In this document: piece by piece, positions 30,500 to 39,783 of the stretch
Layout: each line of letters begins with the position of its first letter
Position numbering within the stretch: position 1 is the first letter of the stretch
Assembly: GCF_964204645.1 (NCBI RefSeq)
Contig: NC_134029.1
Span: forward strand, 14,932,850 to 14,996,849
Source: Tubulanus polymorphus
Taxonomy: Eukaryota; Nemertea; Palaeonemertea; Tubulaniformes; Tubulanidae
DNA: 64,000 nt
Direction of reading: 5' to 3'
The notes under the pieces: generated by a model
Told to the model about the DNA's origin: nothing
The model's database searches: none
The model's input: the letters and a program-made list of their open reading frames with translations, nothing else
Program-made: the position numbers and the translations under genes

Positions 30500-31744
30500 A
30501 GTGGGAGTTATATAAGTCCTTCGAAGAATCATAGAATATCTAATGCTATTAAAGCAGAAAGATCACATCATATAATTACTCATAACCCTTCAAATATTAA
30601 TCCCGATGAAACTTTATACGTTAGAATCCCTCGATTAACACAAAATACTTTTTATGTTCCAAATAGTATTTATTTATCAGCCGATATAAAAGTAACTGGC
30701 CATGATAACAATTATGTTGTTGATAATGTTGGAAGATATTTGATTAAAAAATTAACTATAAAGATTGGTCCGGAAACAGTTTTCTCATTAGATGATTATA
30801 ATTTATTTATGCATTATAAAGATTTATGGTTAACTAAAGAAAATAGAAATAATATGATATTTCAAGGCATCCAATCGGAAAACCATAATAAATTAAGATC
30901 TGAAGCCAATAATGCAGTAGTAACTCGTGCCACAGATAATTTGATTAAAAAGATTTATGGAAGCAAATATAAAATTCCATTAGACTTTGAATTGATAAAT
31001 AATAATGCACCTTTATATAAATACGCAATTCAAGAAGATATTATATTTGAGATAACATTTGCTCCTGTAAATGAAATTGTATTATCTAGCGTTGTTAAAG
31101 ATATGGGTTATAAATTATCGAATATATGTTTAGAATATAACACAGTAACTAATGAAAATATTGCTAGCACAATTCAAACTCAATACAATCAAGGATTTTC
31201 ATTATTATATGATTATATTGATAAATTTAAAACTGTAACTATTAATGCAAATGATGAAATAATTAATGAGAATATTAACTTTCCTAGAAGATCTATTAAA
31301 GGTATATTAATATTTTTTACTATTGCAACATACTCTAATGGTGCAATAAATGTTGATAATTATTATAATCCTGAAATAACAAAAGTAGAAATAACTATCG
31401 AAGGAATAGCGAATAAAATATTTTGTCAAGGAATGAGAATGATTGATCAATGGCCAGAAATTAGAAAACATTTTATGAATGAAAAAGTAAAATCATCTGA
31501 AAATTGTAATATTAATCAAATTGATTATTATACCGGTAATAAATATGCATTATGGTTAGATTTTAGAACAACAGAGGATAATTTATTACATGGTTCTGGA
31601 AAAAAACTACAGAACACTAAAGATGGAATACAATTATTCATGAAAAAGAATAAAGGAATCAAAAATTTTAAAATGCACATTTATATTATATCTGACGCAC
31701 AATTAAATATTGTAAATTCACAATTAGATAGTATTCAATATTAG
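30497..31744 (+). CDS. major capsid protein (double jelly-roll)
   Basis: 415 residues. Recognisable Polinton major capsid segments in order: DETLYVRIPRLTQNTFYVPN, RYLIKKLTIKIGPETVFSLD, DDYNLFMHYKDLWLTKENRN, GIQSENHNKLRSEANNAV, the second barrel with NENINFPRRSIKGILIFFTI and ITIEGIANKIFCQGM, and the C-terminal VNSQLDSIQY. This is the hexon-forming protein that makes Polintons virus-like. It lies directly before integrase and packaging ATPase and has a canonical TAATTTTTTT...TAAATG start. Apparently intact. Confidence 0.88.
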   Translation: MSGSYISPSKNHRISNAIKAERSHHIITHNPSNINPDETLYVRIPRLTQNTFYVPNSIYLSADIKVTGHDNNYVVDNVGRYLIKKLTIKIGPETVFSLDDYNLFMHYKDLWLTKENRNNMIFQGIQSENHNKLRSEANNAVVTRATDNLIKKIYGSKYKIPLDFELINNNAPLYKYAIQEDIIFEITFAPVNEIVLSSVVKDMGYKLSNICLEYNTVTNENIASTIQTQYNQGFSLLYDYIDKFKTVTINANDEIINENINFPRRSIKGILIFFTIATYSNGAINVDNYYNPEITKVEITIEGIANKIFCQGMRMIDQWPEIRKHFMNEKVKSSENCNINQIDYYTGNKYALWLDFRTTEDNLLHGSGKKLQNTKDGIQLFMKKNKGIKNFKMHIYIISDAQLNIVNSQLDSIQY

Positions 31745-31774
31745 AAATATAAAGTTAAAATTAAGGATATATAA

Positions 31775-32902
31775 ATGAGTGGTAAAAAAACTCCTAATAC
31801 TAAAGAACAATATTTAAGAAATTTATATTACAACCCTGAGAGTTCGGTTGCTTATTCTTCTACTAAAAATATATGGCGTAAAGTAAAACAAGATAAATTA
31901 GATAAGATAATCCCACAAAATTTAGTTAAATATAAAGATATAAATGAATTTATGTTAGAACAACCAACATATACAACACATAAAAAAATTGTTAGAAAAT
32001 ATAAAACTCGTAAAACTATGGTAAGTTATGTAGATCAACAGTGGCAAGGAGATTTAATTGATATGAAAAATGTTAAGAAAGATAATGATGATTATTGGTG
32101 GTTATTGAATATAATTGATATTTTTAGTCGTTATGTATGGAGCTTCCCACTTTATAGAAAAGATGCTGCACAAACATCACATGTTTTAAGAAAATTTCTT
32201 TCAGGTGGTAAACTAAAACCAGAAAAAATTCAATTTGATGATGGAAAAGAATTTGATAATTCATTAGTTCATGGACTTTTAGATTTTCATAATATTAAAT
32301 ATTTTTCGACAAAATCGGATAAAAAAGCAGCAGTTGTTGAACGATTTAATAGAACATTGAGAACAAGAATGTCAAAATATTTCACAGCAAATAATACTTA
32401 TAAATGGATTGATGTTTTACCAAAATTGATAGAAGGATATAATAATTCTTATCATTCTTCTATTGGAATGAAACCTATTGATGCTAGAAAACCTGAAAAT
32501 GCTGAAATTGTTTGGAATAATTTATATGGAGCATTTCTTGTTGATGATTTTGGTGAACCTAAATTTAAAGTTGGTCAAAATGTTAGAATTTCTAAGTATA
32601 AAAAGATATTTGACAAAGGATACGATCGAAATTTTACTAGAGAAATATACAAAATAAAAAAGGTAATAACAACAAAACCATATGTCTATAAATTAGAAGA
32701 TTTAGATGGTGAAGAAGTTGATGGCTACTTTTACGAAGAAGAATTAAGTTTAACTACTGAAAATCTAGAACAAGAATATAAAATTGAAAAAGTACTAAAA
32801 ACAAAAACTGTTAAAAGAAAAAAATATTCTTTAGTAAAATGGGTTGGATGGCCAGATAAATTCAATGAATGGATATTATCAAGTAAAATTAAAAATATAT
32901 AA
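31775..32902 (+). CDS. INT: retroviral-type integrase with chromodomain
   Basis: 375 residues. The RVE catalytic core spans about 85-240: first Asp in WQGDLIDMKN (Asp93 or Asp96), second in IQFDDGKEFDN (Asp155), Glu189 in VVERFNRTLRTRM. A C-terminal chromodomain (about 332-375: YKIEKVLKTKTV, KYSLVKWVGWPDKFNEWI) could direct insertion through histone marks. All catalytic residues are present. It is 30 bp after the capsid gene, with a TATATAAATG start but no T-run, as in the polymerase and ATPase genes. It would catalyse insertion with the observed 6-bp duplication. Confidence 0.95.
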   Translation: MSGKKTPNTKEQYLRNLYYNPESSVAYSSTKNIWRKVKQDKLDKIIPQNLVKYKDINEFMLEQPTYTTHKKIVRKYKTRKTMVSYVDQQWQGDLIDMKNVKKDNDDYWWLLNIIDIFSRYVWSFPLYRKDAAQTSHVLRKFLSGGKLKPEKIQFDDGKEFDNSLVHGLLDFHNIKYFSTKSDKKAAVVERFNRTLRTRMSKYFTANNTYKWIDVLPKLIEGYNNSYHSSIGMKPIDARKPENAEIVWNNLYGAFLVDDFGEPKFKVGQNVRISKYKKIFDKGYDRNFTREIYKIKKVITTKPYVYKLEDLDGEEVDGYFYEEELSLTTENLEQEYKIEKVLKTKTVKRKKYSLVKWVGWPDKFNEWILSSKIKNI

Positions 32903-33511
32903 ATGAATAAGGAATTATTTATATTTGAGCCCCATAATATGTTAATTTCTGGTGTAACAAATTGTGGAAAAACTTATTTTATATTAAATTTATTAGAAAC
33001 TGTTTATGAAAACTATTTTGATAATATAGTATTATTTTGTCCAACATATGAATTTAATCAAACTTATGATAGAAATATTACTAGAAATAATAAATTTATT
33101 ATATTAGATCCTAAAACAGTAAAAGAAAATTTAGATAATTGTATAAAAATAGCAATTGATATTTATAAAGGATCTAATACATTATTTATTATTGATGATT
33201 GCGCAAATTTACATGATTCTAAAATTAGAGAAAGTGAGTTATGCTATTTAGCTTTCTCTGGGAGACATTTTGGGATAACAACTTGGGTTTTAAATCAAAA
33301 ATATAATTCAATTGTTAAAGACTTTAGAGAAAACATTAGATTTCTAGTTTTATTCTACAATAAAGATAGAAAATCGATGAAAAATGCACTTGAGGAAAAT
33401 GATATTATTCCACATGATTTACATAATGAATATATGGATAAGTTGAAAAATATTAAAAGATCAAAATTACTATTTAGATTACAACACCCATTTAAATATG
33501 AATTTATTTAA
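32903..33511 (+). CDS. ATP: DNA-packaging ATPase (FtsK/HerA-A32 type)
   Basis: 202 residues. Walker A is GVTNCGKT at 17-24, Walker B is TLFIIDDC with Asp98/Asp99. The downstream FSGRHFGITTWVLNQKYNSI contains the sensor-like Gln region typical of packaging ATPases. Length is normal for Polintons. The ATG directly abuts the integrase stop. It would power genome loading into the capsid. Confidence 0.92.
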   Translation: MNKELFIFEPHNMLISGVTNCGKTYFILNLLETVYENYFDNIVLFCPTYEFNQTYDRNITRNNKFIILDPKTVKENLDNCIKIAIDIYKGSNTLFIIDDCANLHDSKIRESELCYLAFSGRHFGITTWVLNQKYNSIVKDFRENIRFLVLFYNKDRKSMKNALEENDIIPHDLHNEYMDKLKNIKRSKLLFRLQHPFKYEFI

Positions 33512-33800
33512 ATTCAACTAGCTTGTTAATCTAATTGAATTCTAGTTGAATTCTAGTTATTGGTAGTTGTAACAAAAATCAACTAGATTTAACAATATTT
33601 TAACTAGCTTGTCAATCTAGTCTAATTCTAGTTACATTCTAATTGAATTCTAGTTGTTAGTAGTTGAAACAAAAATCAACTAGATTTAACAAGAAATAAA
33701 CAAAAAACAACAATATTTCAACTAGCTTGTTAATCAATTTGAATTCTAGTTACATTCTAGTTACATTCTAGTTAAATTCTAGTTGCAACATCACACAATT
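33512..33800. repeat. AACTAG/CTAGTT repeat region
   Basis: About three imperfect copies of a unit near 105-120 bp built from CAACTAGCTTGTTAATC, repeated GAATTCTAGTT and AAATCAACTAGATTTAACAA. It is rich in CTAG and self-complementary. This is the only sizeable non-coding, repetitive interval inside the element. Confidence 0.8.
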
Positions 33801-33818
33801 AATTTTTTTGTTATATAA

Positions 33819-34424
33819 ATGGGAGGTGAAAAGAAAATAAAATCTAAAAATGGTGATGTTCCAATTGAAAAAACTTTAGATGATTTAGGAATAACAGAAA
33901 CAAAATTAACTCCAGATGATGGTGCTTTAAATATTGTTACAACAAATAATAATTATGAATATTATCTTTATTGTAAACATCAATTAGAAATATTAATAGC
34001 ATCTGGAAAATGTAAAAATTTTGTCGGTAAAAATTTAACTTATAATGAATTAGATACAATGAAATCAGTTGAAATTATTAGATTATTTAAGATTTATGAA
34101 GCCGCGAGAACAGCTAAAATCAATGACGCGATATCAGAAAATGTAGTAAAAGGTTATAGTAAATTATGTAATTATATACTACCAATTGAAGATGAAAATA
34201 GATTATATTCCGATTTAAAAAATGATTATTTAGTTATGACTGAATTAAATAAGTGGATTGGATATTTATCATTTCAATTAGGTGGATTTATGACATTATT
34301 ATCAACCGGGGTTATAACATTTTCAAATATTGAAAGTAAAAATATTTCTATAATAAATGAGCGAAGTGAAAGAAGTGAAGGAATTAACTGTGAAGAAAAA
34401 ACCGAGAACTCAGAAACAAATTAA
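33819..34424 (+). CDS. conserved Polinton protein of unknown function
   Basis: 201 residues with PIEKTLDDLGI near the N-terminus, YLYCKHQLEILIASGKCKNF in the middle, LYSDLKNDYLVMTELNKWIG, and a hydrophobic segment LGGFMTLLSTGVITFS near 150-167. A decayed homologue occurs at 37505-38043 in the second Polinton, so the gene is conserved between two distinct elements. It has the canonical T-run/TAAATG start. Confidence 0.75.
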   Translation: MGGEKKIKSKNGDVPIEKTLDDLGITETKLTPDDGALNIVTTNNNYEYYLYCKHQLEILIASGKCKNFVGKNLTYNELDTMKSVEIIRLFKIYEAARTAKINDAISENVVKGYSKLCNYILPIEDENRLYSDLKNDYLVMTELNKWIGYLSFQLGGFMTLLSTGVITFSNIESKNISIINERSERSEGINCEEKTENSETN

Positions 34425-34725
34425 ATGGTCTCGACAATTAGGAATTAAATCACAAGAATATAAAAAAGCTGTAAAAGAAAAAATAAGTAATAAAAATGTT
34501 AATAAAAATGGTGAAAATATTGTTATTTCTACTCCTTCTGATAGTAGAATATTTGATAAATATCTATATTTTACAGTTGGATTTGTAATTGTATTCATTT
34601 TGGTTGGGTGTAATTGGTATAAGAAATCAAATAAAATTCATGATAGTAATAATTCTGAAACAACTGCTATCAAAAATGAAAATACTTCTGAAATTCCAAA
34701 ATTGATAATAAAAAAAATGGATTAA
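34357..34725 (+). CDS. single-pass membrane protein, unknown
   Basis: 122 residues, beginning inside the preceding gene in another frame with TAATAAATGAG. A basic N-terminus includes RTQKQIKWSRQLGIKSQEYK, followed by one transmembrane helix (YLYFTVGFVIVFILVGCNW) and a polar tail. A decayed homologue (KQIAWAKELGKRSAG) follows the 201-residue gene's homologue in the second Polinton near 38050-38280, supporting it as a real gene and the pair as a unit. Confidence 0.75.
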   Translation: MSEVKEVKELTVKKKPRTQKQIKWSRQLGIKSQEYKKAVKEKISNKNVNKNGENIVISTPSDSRIFDKYLYFTVGFVIVFILVGCNWYKKSNKIHDSNNSETTAIKNENTSEIPKLIIKKMD

Positions 34726-34875
34726 TATTTTAGAAAAAAGCAAAAAAATAATTTTTTTTAATTAATTGAATATCTCACTACTTTTGTCTATCTATGTGGA
34801 GCAATTAAATTGTCCAGATAAGTCATTTCGGATTCTAGATATTCATTATTTCTATTAATTTATTTTTTTAAAAAT

Positions 34876-35202
34876 TTAATTAACAATTTCTAAATCATGA
34901 TGACCGTCTTCATTTTTCCCATGATATATTATTTTAAATCCTACTAAATCTTTCAATTCCTCCGTACTCAATGAAACCCATTTATCGGGTAAAAACACTT
35001 TAAATTCTCGCGATGTACTAACATTACAGTAGCTTAAATTAGCTGATACTTTCTCTCCATATTTAGTTTTTATCTTTTCTAATTTCAATATTTTATGTTC
35101 AATTTCTTTTGTAACATCAACTAACTTTTTTATTTCAAATTGTTTTTTTGCTGGTTTTATTCTGTTATTTATTGTTGCTAAGAATGCTTTTCTATCTCCC
35201 AT
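34876..35202 (-). CDS. terminal leftward gene, unknown
   Basis: 108 residues starting MGDRKAF; its ATG (35200-35202) lies inside the right TIR, mirroring the first gene of the left end. The N-terminal half is basic and helical, the C-terminal half beta-like (FKVFLPDKWVSLSTEELKDL, then GFKIIYHGKNEDGHHDLEIV). The latter pattern recurs in other Polinton small genes as I remember them, without known function. Confidence 0.7.
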   Translation of the reverse strand: MGDRKAFLATINNRIKPAKKQFEIKKLVDVTKEIEHKILKLEKIKTKYGEKVSANLSYCNVSTSREFKVFLPDKWVSLSTEELKDLVGFKIIYHGKNEDGHHDLEIVN

Positions 35203-35318
35203 TTATTAGGAAAAAAAATTACTTGTGGTGATGAGTGTTAGGAAAAAAATTACTTGTGGTGATGAGTGGTGTCTCGTCCTCTCGTCCTCTGGTATGAAAA
35301 CGCCATCTTCTAATTACT
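35198..35318 (-). repeat. Polinton right TIR
   Basis: Exact reverse complement of 18750-18870 over 121 bp, including both T-runs of seven and eight and the ATGGG start of the terminal gene. Confidence 0.95.
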
Positions 35319-35324
35319 GGGATG
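35319..35324 (+). repeat. target-site duplication, right
   Basis: GGGATG, a direct copy of 18744-18749. Confidence 0.9.
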
Positions 35325-35339
35325 CACAAGTCAAAAGGC

Positions 35340-35981
35340 CAGGTTTTGTAGAGTAGGTATTGACCGTAGTTGAACCAGCTACAAATTTAGGACTAGATGA
35401 CTTTTGATGCAGGCAATAACATGATGAACTACTTCGTTGACTGCCTTCGGTCGGTAATGGATCCCTCTGTAGTCATGGTCTGGAAGATCTGGATGTTCAT
35501 GGTGCTGAACCCAGCTTTCTCGAAGTGAAGATTGATATGATCAATCGGGATGACCATCTCACACTTGCCTCATACACGAGGCCTTTGGAACGCGAAGGTG
35601 GAAAATCGGGACAAGGGGATACTTCTGCCGTATCGTGTTTGCCAAGGAATATAGCTCCTTGACAGTGTAACCGAATTCACGCACGTTATTAACCCCGTGG
35701 TTAATTACGACAGCTGAGCAACTGACGCTCATCAGTCATATCGTCCGACTAACGTCTTCAACCCATTCTCCTGAGTGAGCGATTACATACAAGTCATCGC
35801 TGCACTTGACTCTTTTGAACATGGAGTCGCTCAACAGGAGAATTGGACGACGCAGACCTCCAACTTGAAGCTGCCGTTTATGCTTCTCCAGCTTGTCTTC
35901 GAGGCGTAAACTCGTACACCCATGCTGTGATAGCAAACAGCTGAGTTCTGTCCGCAGCCGATTAAACCATCCCAACGACAT
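35340..35981 (-). pseudogene. SGNH-hydrolase-like relic
   Basis: The minus strand gives RRPILLLSDSMFKRVK, where LSDSM occupies the GDS nucleophile position, then AHSGEWVEDV. After a stop come VVINHGVNNVREFGYTVKEL and finally HDYRGIHYRPKAVNEVVHHV, in the position of the catalytic D-x-x-H block. The order nucleophile, 'GVN' and DxxH-like block is that of SGNH esterase-like proteins. At least three stops make it non-functional. Confidence 0.45.
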
Positions 35982-36557
35982 TGATGGCCGTGAACGCTTG
36001 GCTGATGTCAGGAAAGCCTTACACCAGCGACTATTGAACCCGCAACCATGTCCCCTGGCTGGTACAAGCGGCGCTCACAAGCACTTACCGGAGCGCCAGA
36101 GTCCATGCAGGCTCAGTCCTCTTTGTGTAGCTTTGTATGTATCTCCGCACATCATGCACAGCAGCTTTCTTCAGATCTCGGGTTTCCTCGTATCCAACTG
36201 GAGCACATCAGAAATTTGGTAGGCAAAAACAGAAGAAAAGAGAGAAAAACGTTAAGTTGGCTGGAGGGCAGAGAGTTTAACGGGTGAGGTGTTCTCTATC
36301 TCGCAGCAATTTTCAAGCTTTCTTCATCCACAGGTCTTTCTTCTCCTGGATCCTGGACCATCGCTGACTGCAGGTGGTAAAGTCACCATAAACAGCTGTA
36401 CTCTTTACCGGTATTCTCCACAGGCTGATCTGCTGGGGGATCGACTTTTGCCTCTGCTTCGTTTGGTGCAGCGCCATCTGTTGGTACTGCCACAATGCGG
36501 TCGTTTGGGCGCCTCCAGACAATCTCCTCATCATCACTCCCTAAAGTGCTCGAACTT

Positions 36558-36752
36558 TCACTCCCAGGGGCTAGTTGGGGCTATACTGTCCTCTTTCTGG
36601 TTCTGGCAGGGATCCAGTCTGACCCGATGCGTCACCTCAGACAGCTTCTCGATAACAATGAAGGGGCCCTGCAACTTCTTATGAAATTTTGCAGCCTCCC
36701 CTGGCTTAATGGCCACTCTGTGGCTAGTTTGTGAGGTAAATGTAAGTACCAT
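36558..36752 (-). pseudogene. Gypsy integrase C-terminal fragment
   Basis: The minus strand reads SHRVAIKPGEAAKFHKKLQG then PFIVIEKLSEVTHRVRLDP, which is the same GPY/F-type module as at about 200-330 of this window (EASKLQKKWLGPYIVIERLT) but from a diverged family. No other Gypsy domains could be read beside it. Confidence 0.65.
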
Positions 36753-37259
36753 TTTTGTAGTTATTAAGAAATCGGGAAATGGGTAACTTAATAGAAACCC
36801 CTTAAATAATTTATATTTGTCAACTACAACTTCTGTTTAACGTTAGATACATTTCTCTTTTAGGTAACAAGAAAGTGAAGTGGGATCAGAGAATATGGGT
36901 GTTTTACATCTAAATATTAGGCTGTAGTTGTTTTATTATACTGTATAGACTTTCAATGTACTATATTTGCCCGAATTGCAGTTTCTATTACTTCCGATGT
37001 TCGGTCGTTGTTAATGGTAACAGCAACAGCTGTTCTGTATTAATTTCAACATTCCACGCATATCTTAACGGGCTTCGGAAGTCCGGTGAGGACTGTTTGA
37101 TCGATACAGGTTGCAGAATAAATACATGTGTTTATCAACTGGTGTTTTTTGTTATATCAATTTTCAAGTTGAGGATTTTATATCAAGGTTCCGAAATGAA
37201 TTATCCGGACAATTATACATTGCTCCGCGTAGATAAACAAAAGTACTGAGATATCAAAT
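36753..37259. other. non-coding DNA between relics
   Basis: AT-rich, no feature recognised. Confidence 0.35.
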
Positions 37260-37504
37260 CCTAATCAAAGTATTTAAAATCACATACTTTCAACTAGCTA
37301 TTATTTTTTAATACATTTTTATTCGAATCTAATATTTTCTTTTGTTACGTAGAATACTTTAAATCTCAAATAGATTCGAACAAAAAATAATAACGTCGAA
37401 TAGATATTAAAATCTAATATAAATTACTTTATACTAGAATACTTTAACTTAACTAACTAGTATTAAAATATTATAATATTTATTTTCTCTTTTTTCTTAT
37501 AATA

Positions 37505-38043
37505 AATGTCTAAAAAATCAAAGGATAATGTTGCAATATAAAAAACATTAGATGAACTAGGCATAATTGATAACAAAGATACAGTAACTAGTTGTGTTCA
37601 GTTAATAATAATATTGACATTGAATACTACTTATATTGCAAGCATCAACTTATGAGTTATTAATCGCGAGTGGTAAGTGTAAAGAATTCTTAAATAAAAT
37701 AATATATTTTCAAGAAACCAGATAAATTAATCAAACATTCTAAAATATATGAAGAAGCTAGATTAGCGAGAATAAATCATTCTATTAGCGATGGAATATT
37801 AAAATGTTACTCTAAAATATGTAATCGGGTAATACCAGTTAATGATGAAAATAAATTATATAGTGATTTAAAAAATGATTACCTAGTTATGACAGAATTA
37901 CAGAAATGGGTTGGGTATGCATCATTCCAATTAGTGGAATAATGAAATTAATGTCTAATTGAGTTATAACATTTTCTAATATTAGACCTATAGAATATAA
38001 AGATAATAATAAATCAGATAATAATGAAACCGAACGAGAATAG
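37505..38043 (+). pseudogene. homologue of the 201-residue Polinton gene, decayed
   Basis: Starts in the context AATAAATG and reads KTLDELGIIDNKD, then fragments matching the CKHQLEILIASGKCKNF region in shifting frames, and LYSDLKNDYLVMTELQKWVG near 37855-37915. Stops and small deletions throughout. Confidence 0.75.
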
Positions 38044-38280
38044 CCTAGATCTGAGAAACAAATTGCGTGGGCAAAAGAATTAGGTAAAAGATCTGCAGGA
38101 TAAAAAAAGCTAAAAAAAAAGAAATTAACTGATATAAATGAATCACAGAAATTATCTGATGTTAATTCAAATAATAATTTATCTTCTAATACTGGAAGTG
38201 ATAATTACTTATATATTACAATCGGATTAATGGCAGTTATTATATTCTCCGGTGTAATATATAAATATATTCAAATTTAA
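38044..38280 (+). pseudogene. homologue of the 122-residue membrane protein, decayed
   Basis: SEKQIAWAKELGKRSAG matches the intact copy's TQKQIKWSRQLGIKSQE. After a stop and a Lys-rich stretch, a hydrophobic segment (YITIGLMAVIIFSGVIYKYI) sits in the transmembrane position. Confidence 0.65.
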
Positions 38281-38369
38281 TAATTGTGATGAACCTATTA
38301 TACCAGAAAATTAATCAAATGATAGAATTATTGAAAATAATCTAAATTATTATTAATGGATTAAAATAT

Positions 38370-39378
38370 GATGAAAAAAGCATAATTTTCAAGAGATTTT
38401 ATATTATAATCCTGAATGTGAAGTATCATATTCTAGTATGAAAGAATTATGGGATAAAATCAAATCTGATAAAGAAAAAACAAATATAGTGAATTAAAAT
38501 CATGGTTACAAGAACAGCCCACTTGTCAAATAGATAGAAAAATGGATAAAAACTTTTTAACAGGAAAAGTAATGGTATCTTATATCGACCAACAGTGGCA
38601 AGCTGATTTAATAGATATGAAGAACTTAGAATAATATAACAAAGGATGGATATTTCTGGATATTAAATGTTATAGATATAATTAGTAGATACGCATGGAG
38701 TATACCAATCAAAAATAAAACTGGTATAGACGTTACTAATGCGTTCGAATTAATATTTAAAGAAGCTATCCCAGATAAGATACAATTTGATGAAGGTAAA
38801 GAATTTTATAATAATTATTTAAAAAAATAACGATGTAGAGTATTTTTCAACACACTCGGATAAAAAATCATCTATTAATAGAAAGATTTAATAAAACATT
38901 GAAAACTAGAATGTGGAAATATTTTACTGCTAATGAAACATATAAATATATCGATGTGTTAGATGATTTAGTGAAAGGTTATAAAAATTCTAAACATTCA
39001 AGTATTGAGAAGATAATTCGGAAATAGTATGGAATAATTTATATAGTGCATTGCACATGATTTCGGAGAACCTAAGTTTAAAATTGGTCAACATGTTAGA
39101 ATATCTAAATATCGAAAAACATTTTATAAAGGTTATACTCCTAATTTTACTGAAGAAATATTTAAGATTAAAAAGATAATACTAACTAAACCATTTGTAT
39201 ATGAATTAGTAAATCTTAAAGATGAAGAAATATTAGGTTATTTTTATGAACAAGAATTATCACTTGTACCAAATCCAGATGATATAGAATACAAAATTGA
39301 AAAGGTATTGAAAACGTGGTAAGAAATATTTTTGGTGAAATATAAAGGGTATGATATCAAATAGAATTTAAAGAATAA
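38370..39378 (+). pseudogene. Polinton integrase, decayed
   Basis: Segments match the intact integrase: YYNPECEVSYSSMKELW, MVSYIDQQWQADLIDMKNLE (first Asp region), IQFDEGKEF (second Asp), ERFNKTLKTRMWKYFTANET (Glu) and a chromodomain start YKIEKVLKTW. Multiple stops and frameshifts separate them. Confidence 0.85.
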
Positions 39379-39520
39379 ATGAATAATAAAGATTTATTTA
39401 TTTTGAACCACATAATATGTTAGTAAATGGAGTTACCAACTGTGGTAAGACACATTTCATATTAGATTTATTAGAAACTGTTTATAAGAATCATTTTGAT
39501 TATATATTATTATTCCGCAC
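39379..39520 (+). pseudogene. packaging ATPase, 5' part only
   Basis: MNNKDLFIL and, after a frameshift, PHNMLVNGVTNCGKTHFILD with Walker A, then LETVYKNHFDYILLF. The sequence breaks off at about residue 45 where the Penelope fragment begins. Confidence 0.8.
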
Positions 39521-39729
39521 TTAAGACTTCAGCAATTGGCCAACATCTGTCAAATTGCCGTGACTGTCAGGTCTCGTTTAGCGAAAAGAATTTCAAAATT
39601 TTAGATAAAGGTTCCTCTGATTTAGATTGCAAAATAGGAGAAGCACTTTTTATCAAAACTCAACAGCCCTCCCTAAATCAACAACTATTGGAACACCGGT
39701 CAGGATTTATTCTCAATGTTTTTAGATAA
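39521..39729 (+). pseudogene. 5'-truncated Penelope-like element fragment
   Basis: The frame reads KTSAIGQHLSNCRDCQVSFS, then NFKILDKGSSDLDCKIGEAL and SLNQQLLEHRSGFILNVF, about 70 codons ending at TAA. It closely matches the C-terminus of the GIY-YIG frame at 60568-60800 (minus). Only the 3' tail is present, as expected for a truncated retroposed copy. Confidence 0.85.
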
Positions 39730-39783
39730 TTAACTACTAGTCAAATATCTTCACTCAGTAATTTAGATTGTTTGTAATTAATT

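Larger units (their letters stand above)
18750..35318. mobile_element. complete Polinton/Maverick element, 16.57 kb
   Basis: The element begins AGTAATTAGAAGATGG and ends CCATCTTCTAATTACT, with 121-bp identical terminal inverted repeats and GGGATG duplications on both sides. Between them are protein-primed DNA polymerase B, a VLTF3-like factor, zinc-finger proteins, penton- and major-capsid-like proteins, a chromodomain integrase, a packaging ATPase and several small membrane proteins. AG...CT ends, 6-bp TSD and this gene set define Polintons. The block is markedly more AT-rich than its flanks. Identical TIRs point to a recent insertion, yet several genes carry frameshifts or stops. No adenain-like protease is visible. 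Confidence 0.97.
37260..39520 (+). mobile_element. second Polinton, decayed and truncated
   Basis: All four recognisable genes are homologous to genes of the intact element but diverged and full of stops and frameshifts: the 201-residue gene, the 122-residue membrane protein, integrase and the start of the packaging ATPase. The order is 201aa-122aa-INT-ATPase, whereas the intact element has INT-ATPase-201aa-122aa. Thus it is not a duplicate of the neighbour. An AT-rich leader with CTAG-type repeats precedes the first gene. The right end is cut by a Penelope fragment near 39520; no TIR was found. Confidence 0.85.

Noticed and set aside
29897-30532. 211-codon minus-strand frame opposite the coiled-coil gene
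   Set aside because: Shadow of the sense gene in AT-rich sequence; its repetitive FFDIMVYLI segment is the 27-bp tandem repeat read backwards.
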